A stretch of DNA of 64,000 bases. Source: Longispora fulva. GTDB taxonomy: Bacteria > Actinomycetota > Actinomycetes > Mycobacteriales > Micromonosporaceae. The position numbers and the translations under genes are program-made. The stretch is taken from positions 1,116,001 to 1,180,000 of the forward strand of contig NZ_JADOUF010000001.1 of assembly GCF_015751905.1 (NCBI RefSeq). Reading direction: 5' to 3'. The notes under the pieces are model-generated. The model had not been told where the DNA came from, ran no database searches, and saw only the letters and a program-made list of their open reading frames with translations. Within the stretch, counting starts at the first letter, position 1. Each line of letters opens with the position of its first letter. Of the stretch, positions 51,390 through 60,004 are shown in pieces.

Positions 51390-51434
51390 GCCTCGAAACC
51401 CCGCGTCCCTGACGCGGAGATTCGAGGCTTTTTT
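51390..51434 (+). terminator. Strong rho-independent terminator without an upstream + strand gene
   Basis: A nested hairpin (GCCTCGAA with TTCGAGGC outside, CCGCGTC with GACGCGG inside, triplet loop) is followed by six T residues on the plus strand. It is the only classical U-tailed terminator seen in the window. All genes for 2 kb upstream are on the minus strand, so it must end an unannotated transcript or act as an attenuator for one. Confidence 0.8.
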
Positions 51435-51521
51435 GTGCCCTGAACACAGGTCACGAGGCGCTCGACGAGAGGTGAGAACGCATGGTGATCAATCGGAACC
51501 ACACCTGGCTGTGGGCCGGTG

Positions 51522-51953
51522 TCAGAGCCGGTCGAACAGCCAGCGCGGGCCGGCCGTTGTCGCGCCGAGCGCCCTCACCCGGTCGCGCAGTCCCCGGTCG
51601 GCCGTCACCACCGTGACCATGCGGCCGGGGTCGGCGGCCAGCGCTTCCGCCACGAGTGCCACGATCCGGTCGTCCCCGGAGCCCGGAGCGTGCACGACCG
51701 TGACCCGGCCACCCGCCGACGGGCCCGGAGCCGCAGGCGTGCCCGGCACCGCGGCGTGCGGATCGGCCGGACGATCGGGGCCGGCCCTGTCGACCCGCGC
51801 CCGGCCCTCCGTGACGAGAACGAGGGCGTCGTCACCCCGGTATCCGTCGAGTTCCGCCAACAGGCGGCGGGTGGCACCGGCGCGGTCCCGCCACCAGCCG
51901 TCCGGGCGTGAGCCGACCACGTTGGCGGCGTCGACCACAATCAGGGGCTGCAC
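51522..51953 (-). CDS. NYN/PIN-like domain protein (YacP-like)
   Basis: The 143-residue protein starts with LIVVDAANVVGSRPDGWW, the N-terminal Asp/Asn signature of NYN/PIN-like nucleases. Further features are DALVLVTEGRARVD, HAPGSGDDRIVALVAEAL (acidic cluster) and VTVVTADRGLRDRVRALGA. The arrangement matches the YacP-like group, expected to be metal-dependent RNases. It stands alone. The stop and start are well defined by family length. Confidence 0.85.
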   Translation of the reverse strand: MQPLIVVDAANVVGSRPDGWWRDRAGATRRLLAELDGYRGDDALVLVTEGRARVDRAGPDRPADPHAAVPGTPAAPGPSAGGRVTVVHAPGSGDDRIVALVAEALAADPGRMVTVVTADRGLRDRVRALGATTAGPRWLFDRL

Positions 51954-52440
51954 GGTCCCAGCCTGACAGACGAGCGGCGCCCACCCCCATGGCCAGGGCG
52001 GACGCCGCTCGTTCCCTTCGCACCCCCGGCTGTGACGGGCGGGATACTCGTGGACATCGAGGGTGCGGTTGCAGGCGCCAGCCGCAAGGTGGTGAGCTGT
52101 CCGGAGAGGGTTGGGTTCTCCTGCGCCTGACCCGACGTTACGCCCGGTTCCGCCGCCGGTGATTCGCCTGATCAGTCAGTCCGAGGTGGCCGTCCGAGCG
52201 CCTCTGACCTGCCCGGACGTCCAGGTCGGTCCGGTTTTGGCCCTACAAGGGACCCTGGCGGAGTAGGCTGCCCGGCCATCCCGGAACCGTGGGGGAGCGA
52301 GCCCCTGCCCCAGGCCCCGGGGCGCCCACGGCCGTCACCTGGGCGCACGCCGCGGCCGCGCGCCCGCGACCAGCGCCGCGCGTGGACGTCCGGCTCGGAA
52401 CGGACCCGAGCTGTGTCCGGTCCGCCGAACCCGCTGGACA
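51954..52440. other. 487-base stretch without a recognised gene
   Basis: It holds a hairpin with a 10-bp stem (ACGAGCGGCG at 51970, CGCCGCTCGT at 52003) that could terminate transcription, and a smaller stem GACCTG / CAGGTC near 52208-52229. Short frames here lack coding character and ribosome sites. I see no tRNA or known riboswitch motif. It probably contains the promoter of the NYN gene and the 3' region of the SGNH gene. Confidence 0.5.
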
Positions 52441-53148
52441 TCACCCCGCGTCCGGGCTGACCCCCAGGGACCTCCACCACGCCGAGCGGATCGCGTGCGC
52501 GCCGAAGGCGTTCGGCTCGACCACGCCGCAGTACCAGAGAGCCGGGTCGGCGGGGCGGGGCTCCGGCCCCGACGGGTCGCCGGCCGTCACGCCGTGCCCG
52601 TGGAACGCCGCACGCAGGTCGACCACTGTCGCGCCGTGCGCTGCGGCCACGCCGGCCAACGCCGTGTTGTACTCGCCGATCACCGCCGGGCCGCCCGGCC
52701 ACGGGTCCAGGCCGGAGCCGGGGACCTCACCGGTGCCGTCGCTCGGGTCGTACACCGTGCCGACCAGCAGCGGACCGTCGCCGAGCCGGGCGCGCAGGGC
52801 GGCCAGGACCGCGTGCGTGCGGCCGGTGACGTCGTCGAGTTCGGCGCGGGCGGCCGCGGAGTCGCCGTAGCGGCGCAGCAGGTCGTTGCCGCCGATCGTC
52901 ACCCTGGCCAGGGCGAGGTCGCCACCGGGCAGGTTCGGCAGCTGGTACGCGAGCAGGTCGGCGCTGGTCGCGCCGTCCCGGGCGAGGGGAACGAACCCGA
53001 TTCCCGGGTGCCGGGTGGCCAGGTCCCGGCCGGCCCAGGCCGGGAAGTCGGCGTCCCGGTTGCGGTACAACAGGCTCGCGGCCCCGTGGCCGGGGCCGCC
53101 GGAGTAGTCGTCGATGGACATCGAGTCACCCAGGGCGGCGTAGAACAT
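52441..53148 (-). CDS. SGNH hydrolase
   Basis: The 235-residue protein begins directly with block I (MFYAALGDSMSIDDYSG, Ser nucleophile). It continues with block II (LARDGATSADLL), block III (VTIGGNDLLRRYG) and a C-terminal EPNAFGAHAIRSAWW carrying the catalytic His. There is no signal peptide. It acts presumably as an intracellular esterase of unknown substrate. It lies next to, but is separate from, a secreted SGNH esterase on the same strand. Confidence 0.9.
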   Translation of the reverse strand: MFYAALGDSMSIDDYSGGPGHGAASLLYRNRDADFPAWAGRDLATRHPGIGFVPLARDGATSADLLAYQLPNLPGGDLALARVTIGGNDLLRRYGDSAAARAELDDVTGRTHAVLAALRARLGDGPLLVGTVYDPSDGTGEVPGSGLDPWPGGPAVIGEYNTALAGVAAAHGATVVDLRAAFHGHGVTAGDPSGPEPRPADPALWYCGVVEPNAFGAHAIRSAWWRSLGVSPDAG

Positions 53149-53287
53149 CCGCCGAGTATGGGCACCCGGTCCTGGGCCGGCAACGCGAATAGCGGTCGCG
53201 GGTGGGGGCCGGTACCCGTCAAGGTCGCGGTCTTCGTGGGCCGATCCTGCCCGGTCCGGCCGACGGCCACCGGCCCGACAACGGGAG

Positions 53288-53329
53288 CCGACCGCCGTCC
53301 CGGAGGGCGCGCTCCGGGACGGCGGTCGG
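53288..53329 (-). terminator. Strong hairpin terminator of the secreted SGNH esterase gene
   Basis: A perfect 18-bp GC-rich stem with a 6-base loop lies 9 bases past the stop codon. No T-run follows, as is usual for actinomycetes. Confidence 0.85.
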
Positions 53330-53338
53330 CGGGCCGGG

Positions 53339-54466
53339 TCAGGACAGTGTCATGCCCGCCGGCCCCTGACCTGCCGTGTTCCTGCAGGACCGACTCGCCG
53401 CGGTGCTCGCCGCCGACAGCGCCAGACACCTCCCCAGGGCCTGCTGGCCGTACGCGTTCGGGTGGAACGACTCCCGGACGTCCCCGGGCGAGGACGTGTA
53501 CCCGGTGACCAGCCACCGCACCCACTCGCTGCTCGCCCCGGACGCCGGATGCGTCGCGTCGACCTGCCGGCTGCCGGTCGAGCACACCTCGCGGCCCTCG
53601 AACGCGTCGCGCAGGTCCAGGAAGCGTGCGCCCCGGTCGGCGGCCACCTCCGCGATCATGTCGTCGAGCTGGTTGGTGAGGGTGTCGCGGGCCCAGTCGA
53701 GGTCCCCGTCCCAGAACGGGCAGCCGCCGGTGTTGGTGCGGGTCCAGCCGTACTCGCCGTAGCGGTTGCCCGAGGCGCGCGAAACAGGGGACGGCGAGGA
53801 CTGCACGATCAACGTGTAGCTCGTGGCGGAGTAGCCCGCGCCGGACATCACGGCGCGGATCTCGTCCACGGCCTTGCCGACCGACGCGCGGACGGCATCG
53901 ATCTTCTGGTCGACGACGGTCTGCTGGTCTGGGTTGCAGTAGTAGTACAGCATGTACGCCTTCACGCACGCTGTGATGATGTCGGCGAACCCGAGGTCGT
54001 TGCCCCCGATCGTGAGCGCGATCAGCTTCACGTTCTTGGCGCGGGCGATGGCCGCGAGCTGGTCGGCCTGCGGCGCCTCGCCCTTGAACGCGACGCCGCC
54101 GTTGGACGCGCGGAACACGTTGGCCGTGGTGGCGCCCGAGCAGGCGAGGTTCACGCGTTCGGTGACGTTGAGTGCCGCCGAGCGGATCGGGGCCGTGTCG
54201 GAGCGGTCGCAGGCGTTGTCGTAGGAGGTGCCGTAGACCCGGTGCGGGTCGGCCGTGCCGGCGGAGTAGGAGCGGTCGGTGCCGTCGAACGAGCCGGTCG
54301 TGGACAGGCTGTTGCCCTGCCACCGGCCAGCCTCGCCCGAGGCGTAGCTGTCACCGAGCGCGACGGCTGCCGTGGGAAGGGCCGCCTGGGCGGGCGTACC
54401 CAATAAATTGATGCTTATCAATGCTGAAACGGACAGTGCGACTGTCCAGAAGCGAGCGCGGGGCAT
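53339..54466 (-). CDS. Secreted SGNH esterase/lipase (SEST-like)
   Basis: The 375-residue precursor has a signal peptide (MPRARFWTVALSVSALISINLLGTPAQA). Block I VALGDSYASGEAGRW, GATTANVF, TIGGNDLGFAD and C-terminal ESFHPNAYGQQALGRCL give the Ser, Gly, Asn and Asp/His set. Several Cys pairs are typical for the secreted Streptomyces scabies-esterase-type fold. It likely hydrolyses lipids or acyl esters outside the cell. AAGAGG precedes the ATG. Confidence 0.92.
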   Translation of the reverse strand: MPRARFWTVALSVSALISINLLGTPAQAALPTAAVALGDSYASGEAGRWQGNSLSTTGSFDGTDRSYSAGTADPHRVYGTSYDNACDRSDTAPIRSAALNVTERVNLACSGATTANVFRASNGGVAFKGEAPQADQLAAIARAKNVKLIALTIGGNDLGFADIITACVKAYMLYYYCNPDQQTVVDQKIDAVRASVGKAVDEIRAVMSGAGYSATSYTLIVQSSPSPVSRASGNRYGEYGWTRTNTGGCPFWDGDLDWARDTLTNQLDDMIAEVAADRGARFLDLRDAFEGREVCSTGSRQVDATHPASGASSEWVRWLVTGYTSSPGDVRESFHPNAYGQQALGRCLALSAASTAASRSCRNTAGQGPAGMTLS

Positions 54467-54685
54467 GGCGGGACCTCTTAAAGGTGCAGGTGGGCGGGAC
54501 ACTGCACGTCCGAGAGCACCTGCCCCCACAGGGTGCTCGGCCGTAAGTTACCGGTTAGTATGAGCACGGTCACACCCCCGGGACAATCCCCGTTTCGTGT
54601 TCGGTCCACCGCACCGAGTAGTCGACGGAGGGTAGTGACGAACGTCTACTAGGCCATTCGCGCCCGGCCGGGTACTTTTCCCGCC

Positions 54686-57600
54686 ATGTGGGTGGGACTG
54701 TTGGGGCCGGTCGAGGTCCGGCACGACGGGGTGGCCCTTCCGCTCGGGTCGGCGATGCAACGCACCGTGCTCGCGTTGCTGGCGCTCGACGCCGGCCGGG
54801 TCGTCTCCGTCGACCGGCTCGTGGACGGGCTGTGGGCCGAGGCGCCGCCGGAGCGCACCTCCGGCCTGATCCAGACCTACATCTCCCGGCTGCGCGCGGC
54901 GTTCCGGCCCGCCGGGGTGGACATCCGTCGCAGCGGCAACGGGTACGTGCTGGAGATCCCGCCCGCCGACGTCGACGCCCGGGCCTTCCAGTCGGCCGTG
55001 GCCGCCGCGCTCGCCGCCGCCGACCCGGCCCCGCTGCGGGCGGCCCTCGCGCTGTGGCGCGGCGACCCGCTGGGCGACCTGCGGTCCACGCCCCTCGTCG
55101 ACCGGATCCGCGCGGGCCTCGCCGAGGAGCACCTGACCGCCGTCGAGGAGTGCCTCGACCGGGAGCTGCGCGCCGGCCGGCACCGCGAGATCGTCGGGGA
55201 ACTGGCCCGGCTGCACGCCGAGCACCCGCTGCGGGAACGGTTCCTGTCCCTGCTGCTGCTCGCGCTGTTCCGCGACGGCCGGCAGTCCGAGGCCCTGCAA
55301 CGCTACGAGGACGCCCGCCGGCACCTCGCCGACGAACTCGGCCTGGACCCCACGCCGGAGCTCGCCGACCTGCACGGCCGGATCCTGCGCAACGACCCCG
55401 GCCTGAACCCCGCCCCGCCGGTCGCGGTCCGGGTGCCCCGGCTGCTGCCGTACGACGTGCGGGACTTCACCGGGCGGGTCGCGGAGCTGGCGTACCTGAT
55501 GACGCTCGCCGAGGGGGTCGCGCACACCGTCGTCATCTCCGCCATCGACGGCATGCCCGGGATCGGCAAGACCGCGATGGCTGTGCACATCGCGCACGCG
55601 CTCGCCGACCGGTTCCCCGACGGCCAGCTGTTCGTCGACCTGCACGGGTACACCCCGGGCCGCACGCCCGTCGACAGCGCCGCCGCGCTGCGCCTGCTGC
55701 TGCGCGCCCTCGGGGTCGCAGAGCACCAGCTGCCCGCGGACCCCGACGAGCGGGCCGCCCTCTGGCGCGACCAGCTCGCCGGCCGCCGGGTGCTGATCCT
55801 GCTCGACAACGCCGCCGACGCCGCGCAGGTCCGGCCGCTGCTGCCCGGTACCCCCGGAAGTCTGGTCCTGATCACCAGCCGACGCCGGTTGACCACCCTC
55901 GACGGCGCCGAGTCGCTGCTGCTGGAGGTCCTGCCCGCCGAGGACGCGCACGCCCTGTTCGTGGCCGTCGCCGGCGACGCGGTGCTCGCCGAGCCCGACG
56001 CCGTCGCCGAGGTGCTCCGGCTGTGCGGGTACCTGCCGCTGGCGGTGCGGATCGCCGCGGCCCGGATCGGGTTGCGCCGGCACCGCCCGGTCGAGCGGCT
56101 CGCCCAGCTGCTGGGCGCCGAACACCAGCGCCTCGCCGAGCTGTCCCTCGACGACCGGGACGTGACCGCGGCGTTCAACCTGTCCTACGACGCGCTGCCC
56201 GCCGACCAGCGCTGGCTGTTCCGCCTGCTGGGCCTGCACCCGGGCGCGGACTTCGAACCGCACTCCGTGGCCGCGCTCGCCGGGCGCACCCCCGACGCCG
56301 CAGAGCGCCTCCTCGAGCGCCTCGCCGACGCGCACCTGCTGCTGCGCGGCACCGGCGACCGCTACACCTTCCACGACCTCCTGCGGGTGTACGCCGCCGA
56401 CCGGGCCGCCGACCTCGCCCCCGCCGACCGCGACGCCGCCCTGGCCAGGCTGTTCGACCACTACCTCGCCACGGCCGGCGCGGCGGTCGGCCTGACCGGG
56501 CTGGTGATGCCGCCCGGCAGGTACCCGGCCCCGGTCGTCGGGCACCCCACCCCGGTGGAGTTCGGCACGAAGGACGAGGCGCTGGCCTGGCTGACCGCCG
56601 AGCGGGCCGGCCTGATCGCCGCCGCCGAGCTGGCCCCGGCCGCCGGACACCCCCGATTCGGGTACGACCTGGCCACGACCACCATGCGCTACCTCGACGC
56701 GCACGCCCACTACGCCGACGCCCTGGCCCTCTACGGCCACGCCCTGCGGGGCGCGGAGGACGCCGCCGACCGCGCCGGCCAGGCCGACCTGTTGCGGTTC
56801 ACCGGCCAGATCCACTTCCGCCGGGCCAGCTACGACGTGGCCGCCGAGCACGTCGGACGGGCCATGCTGCTGCACCGCGCCGAGGGCGACCAGGCCGGCG
56901 AGGCCGGAGCACTCGACGTCCTCGGCATGATCCACGGTCACAGGGGCGAGCTCGACCAGGCCCTGATCTGCCTCCAACAGGCCCTCGACCTGCACCGCGC
57001 CACCGGCTACCGGGTCGGCGAGACCGTCGCCCTGAGCACCATCGGCGGCATCTACGGCCGGCTCGGCGACTACCGCAGGGCCGGGGACCACTTCCGCCAG
57101 GCGCTCGCGGGCAGCCACGACGTCGGCAACCGGGAGATCGAGGGCACGGCGCTGGCGAACCTGGCCACGGTGTACCAGCGGCTCGGCCGGTACGAGGAGG
57201 CCCTCGACCACTGCCGCCGCGCCCTGGCCGTCACCCGCGAGACCGGCAACCGGCGCGGCGAGGCCAACGCCCTGGCCAACCTCGGCCTGATCTACGGCCG
57301 GCTCGACCGCCCCGCCCTCGCCCTCGACCACTACGAACAGTCCCGCCGCCTGCACCGCGAGATCGGCCACCGGTCCTCGGAGGGCTACACCCTGACCGGT
57401 GTCGGCGACATCCACCACCGCGCCGGCGACCACGACCTGGCCCTCGAGCACCACCGCCGCGCCCTGGACCTCAGCCGCGAACTCGGCGACCGCAACCTCG
57501 AGGCGCACGCCCTCAACGGCCTGGGCGCGGCCAGCCTGGCCCTGGGCTCCGCCGACCAGGCCCTCGTCTGGCACACCCGGGCCGAGGCGGTGTCCCTCGA

Positions 57601-57811
57601 CACCGGCGACGCGTACTCGCAGGCCAGAGCCGTCGAGGGCCTCGGACACGCGCACCATGCTCGCGGCGCGATCACCTCCGCCGTGACCTGCTGGGAGCAC
57701 GCGCTGTTGATGTACGCCCGGCTCGGGGTCGCCGAGGAGGGCACCCTGCGGGAACACCTGGAAGGTTTCGCGTCCCGCGACGCAATGGTCCGGCCCACCC
57801 CGACCGTCTGA
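54686..57811 (+). CDS. AfsR/SARP-type regulator with BTAD, NB-ARC-like ATPase and TPR array
   Basis: The 1041-residue protein has a winged-helix domain (MWVGLLGPVEVRHDGVALPLG), a BTAD (ending LADELGLDPTPELADLHGRILR), and an NTPase with P-loop DGMPGIGKTAMAVHIAHALA (about 290) and VLILLDNAADAAQVRPLLPGTPG. The C-terminal 350 residues are a regular run of TPRs (GEANALANLGLIYGRLDRPALALDHYEQSRRLHRE and similar). It resembles the regulator at 18.3-21.5 kb in layout. A sigma-factor gene follows 25 bases after its stop, so the two may be co-transcribed. Confidence 0.92.
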   Translation: MWVGLLGPVEVRHDGVALPLGSAMQRTVLALLALDAGRVVSVDRLVDGLWAEAPPERTSGLIQTYISRLRAAFRPAGVDIRRSGNGYVLEIPPADVDARAFQSAVAAALAAADPAPLRAALALWRGDPLGDLRSTPLVDRIRAGLAEEHLTAVEECLDRELRAGRHREIVGELARLHAEHPLRERFLSLLLLALFRDGRQSEALQRYEDARRHLADELGLDPTPELADLHGRILRNDPGLNPAPPVAVRVPRLLPYDVRDFTGRVAELAYLMTLAEGVAHTVVISAIDGMPGIGKTAMAVHIAHALADRFPDGQLFVDLHGYTPGRTPVDSAAALRLLLRALGVAEHQLPADPDERAALWRDQLAGRRVLILLDNAADAAQVRPLLPGTPGSLVLITSRRRLTTLDGAESLLLEVLPAEDAHALFVAVAGDAVLAEPDAVAEVLRLCGYLPLAVRIAAARIGLRRHRPVERLAQLLGAEHQRLAELSLDDRDVTAAFNLSYDALPADQRWLFRLLGLHPGADFEPHSVAALAGRTPDAAERLLERLADAHLLLRGTGDRYTFHDLLRVYAADRAADLAPADRDAALARLFDHYLATAGAAVGLTGLVMPPGRYPAPVVGHPTPVEFGTKDEALAWLTAERAGLIAAAELAPAAGHPRFGYDLATTTMRYLDAHAHYADALALYGHALRGAEDAADRAGQADLLRFTGQIHFRRASYDVAAEHVGRAMLLHRAEGDQAGEAGALDVLGMIHGHRGELDQALICLQQALDLHRATGYRVGETVALSTIGGIYGRLGDYRRAGDHFRQALAGSHDVGNREIEGTALANLATVYQRLGRYEEALDHCRRALAVTRETGNRRGEANALANLGLIYGRLDRPALALDHYEQSRRLHREIGHRSSEGYTLTGVGDIHHRAGDHDLALEHHRRALDLSRELGDRNLEAHALNGLGAASLALGSADQALVWHTRAEAVSLDTGDAYSQARAVEGLGHAHHARGAITSAVTCWEHALLMYARLGVAEEGTLREHLEGFASRDAMVRPTPTV

Positions 57812-57836
57812 GAGGGGAAGCCCCTCGGAGGTGATG

Positions 57837-58334
57837 GTGCGGTTCGAAGAATTCGTCGACAACCGGCTCGACGCCCTGCTGCGATACGCGGTGGTGCTCA
57901 CCGGCGACCCCCACCTAGCCCAGGACGTCGTCCAGGAGACGATGGTCCGCGCCCAGTTGAAATGGCGGCGGATCAGCAACGCCGACCGGCCGGAGCCGTA
58001 CGTGAAGCGGATGCTCACGAACGTCTACCTCGACTGGCGGCGCGGCCCCTGGTGGCGCCGGGTACTGCTGCGCGGCGACGACACCCCCGACCCGCCGGTG
58101 CCGACCGACCACGCCCAGGCGGCGGTCGAACGGGACGCGATGTGGCTGCTGCTGGCCGGGCTGCCCCGCCGGCAACGCGCCGCCGTCGTGCTCCGCTACT
58201 ACGAGGGACTTCCCGACGCCGAGATCGCCGACGTACTCGGCTGCGCGGTCGGCACCGTGCGCGCACACATCAGTCGGGCCCTGGCAACCCTGCGCACGCA
58301 GCTCCGCCCGGTCACCGTGGGAGGGGAACAATGA
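57837..58334 (+). CDS. SigE-family ECF RNA polymerase sigma factor
   Basis: The 165-residue protein has region 2 (RFEEFVDNRLDALLRYAVVLTGDPHLAQDVVQETMVRAQLKW) and region 4 (LAGLPRRQRAAVVLRYYEGLPDAEIADVLGCAVGTVRAHISRALATLR). Three start codons (GTG, ATG, GTG) occur in a row; the third has the best distance to GGAGGT. Its stop overlaps the start of an LCP protein gene (ATGA), which takes the usual place of a membrane partner. Confidence 0.9.
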   Translation: MRFEEFVDNRLDALLRYAVVLTGDPHLAQDVVQETMVRAQLKWRRISNADRPEPYVKRMLTNVYLDWRRGPWWRRVLLRGDDTPDPPVPTDHAQAAVERDAMWLLLAGLPRRQRAAVVLRYYEGLPDAEIADVLGCAVGTVRAHISRALATLRTQLRPVTVGGEQ

Positions 58335-59329
58335 TCGAGGACGACATCCGCGCGACCCTGACCCGGCACGAGCCGCTCACCCCCGACGGGACGGCGCTGC
58401 GGCCCAGGATCGCCGCCGAGGCGCGCCGCCGCCGACGCCGGAACCGGATCGGCCAGGTACTCGCCGGCATCCTGGTGTTCGCCGTGGCGGCGGCGGTGCC
58501 GGTCGCGTGGCGGGCGACCCGGCATCCGGTACCCCCCGCGGGCCCTCCGGCAGCGCAGCCGCCGGCCCCGCGCGACTTCCTGCTGATCGGCACCGACCGC
58601 CCGGCGGGCTCGCCCGACCCGACCCGCGCCGACGCCGTCATGCTCGCCCACGTCTTCGCCGACGGGCGGAGCGCCGCCCTCGTGTCGTTCCCGCGCGACA
58701 CCCTGGTCCCGTTCGCCGGCCGCCAGGAGAAGATCAGCCAGGTGTACGCCCTCGGCGGCGCCCCGGCCCTCACCCGCGTCGTCTCCGACCTGGTCGGCAT
58801 ACGGATCGACGGGGCGGTGACCATGGACTTCACGGGCCTGCGCGGCGTGACCGACGCCGTCGGCGGGGTGGACCTGTGCCTGGAAATCCCGTTCCAGTCC
58901 ATCCACACCCACCGGGTCTTCCCCGCAGGCTGCCGGCACTACTCCGGCACGGAGGCGGTGGACTTCGTCCGGCAGCGCTACAACCTGCCCTTCGGCGACC
59001 TCAGCCGGATCCGGAACGAACAGCAGCTGTTCACAGCGCTCGCCCGTCGCCTTGACGGGATGGGGACGGCGGACCTGGTCGGACTCGTCCGGGCGGCAGG
59101 ACCGGCGATCACGGTGGACATGGGGGTGCTCGACCTGGCCCGGCTGGTGGGGGAGTTGCGCGGTCTGCGGGCTGAGCACGTCGTGGCGGTCACGGTGCCG
59201 ACCCGGTCGGTCAACGGGCCCGACGACTATCTGGGGGAGGGGACCGAGCCCGGGGCCGCCGAGCTGTTCCGCGCGGTCCGCGAGGACACCCTGATGGAAT
59301 GGATCGCGGCCCACCCGCCGCCCCGCTGA
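58331..59329 (+). CDS. LytR-CpsA-Psr (LCP) family glycopolymer transferase
   Basis: The 332-residue protein has a cytosolic Arg-rich segment, one membrane span (IGQVLAGILVFAVAAAVPVAW) and an exported LCP domain: DFLLIGTDRPAGSPDPTRADAVMLAHV, ALVSFPRDTLVPF, KISQVYALGGAPAL, and the pyrophosphate-binding signature VRQRYNLPFGDLSRIRNEQQ. LCP enzymes attach teichoic acid-like or arabinogalactan-type polymers to peptidoglycan. Coupling with a sigma factor suggests regulated wall modification. Confidence 0.92.
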   Translation: MIEDDIRATLTRHEPLTPDGTALRPRIAAEARRRRRRNRIGQVLAGILVFAVAAAVPVAWRATRHPVPPAGPPAAQPPAPRDFLLIGTDRPAGSPDPTRADAVMLAHVFADGRSAALVSFPRDTLVPFAGRQEKISQVYALGGAPALTRVVSDLVGIRIDGAVTMDFTGLRGVTDAVGGVDLCLEIPFQSIHTHRVFPAGCRHYSGTEAVDFVRQRYNLPFGDLSRIRNEQQLFTALARRLDGMGTADLVGLVRAAGPAITVDMGVLDLARLVGELRGLRAEHVVAVTVPTRSVNGPDDYLGEGTEPGAAELFRAVREDTLMEWIAAHPPPR

Positions 59330-59488
59330 CGCCGCTCGGCGTGACATGATCGCTGAATCCGGCCGGAACATGGGCTTGCGGCCGGAACAGCGAACATCCC
59401 GGCGGGCGGCGCGGGTTGCCGAACCGCTGTGCCCGGGGCTCCGGGGAATCCGATGGCGCCACGCGACCGGGCCGTCCAGAATCGCGGG

Positions 59489-60004
59489 ATGGCCGACGTG
59501 GAGCTGTCCGACGGTGTCATCACTCTGTCCCCGCCGCGCCCGGACAATGTGGACGCGCACCTCGCGGGGGAGGACGCGCCGCTCGTCCGCTGGCTCAACG
59601 GCGGGCCCGGCACCCGGGAGGGCGTCGAGGCGTACTTCCGGCACTGCCGGGAACAGTGGGACACCGCCGGTCCGCTGCGCGCCTTCGGCATCAGGGTCGC
59701 TGGGACCCTCGCCGGGACGGTCGACCTGCGGTTCGAGGGCGAGGGCCTGGCACCCGGCCAGGTGAACGTCGCCTACGGCCTGTACCCGTCCTTCCGGGGG
59801 CGCGGCCTGGCCACCCGCGCGGTGCTCCTGGTGCTCCGGTACGCGGCGGGCGCGGGCGGTCGGGAAGCGGTGATCCAGGTGGAGCCGGACAATCCCGCGT
59901 CAGCGGCGGTCGCCCTGCGGTCAGGGTTCGGCCCCGGCCAGGGGACAGTCGGCTCCGACGGCACGCGCTATGACCGGTACACCAGGGACCTGGCGGGCCA
60001 TTAG
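59489..60004 (+). CDS. GNAT-family N-acetyltransferase (RimJ/RimL-like)
   Basis: The 171-residue product has VAYGLYPSFRGRGLATRAVLLVLRYAAGAGGREAVIQVEPDNPASAAVALRSGFGPGQ, with the RGRGLA acetyl-CoA loop and the NPASAAVALRSGF motif typical of RimJ/RimL-like enzymes. The ATG at MADVELSDG was chosen; upstream residues are non-conserved. It converges with, and overlaps by four bases, the XRE regulator gene. Confidence 0.88.
   Translation: MADVELSDGVITLSPPRPDNVDAHLAGEDAPLVRWLNGGPGTREGVEAYFRHCREQWDTAGPLRAFGIRVAGTLAGTVDLRFEGEGLAPGQVNVAYGLYPSFRGRGLATRAVLLVLRYAAGAGGREAVIQVEPDNPASAAVALRSGFGPGQGTVGSDGTRYDRYTRDLAGH

Noticed and set aside
51482-51560. Trp-containing leader peptide (MVINRNHTWLWAG) or an infC-type leader after the orphan terminator
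   Set aside because: The frame runs on into antisense of the NYN gene, no trp or infC gene follows, and the order terminator-then-peptide is wrong for attenuation.
52172-52702. A 176-codon minus-strand frame next to the SGNH gene
   Set aside because: It overlaps the SGNH gene in another frame for half its length and has Arg/Gly/Pro low-complexity composition.
12033-54681. Shared 12-mer GGGTACTTTTCC upstream of rpoN (12033-12044) and before the second AfsR gene (54670-54681)
   Set aside because: The orientation relative to the genes differs and only one site belongs to an inverted repeat; chance similarity is more likely.
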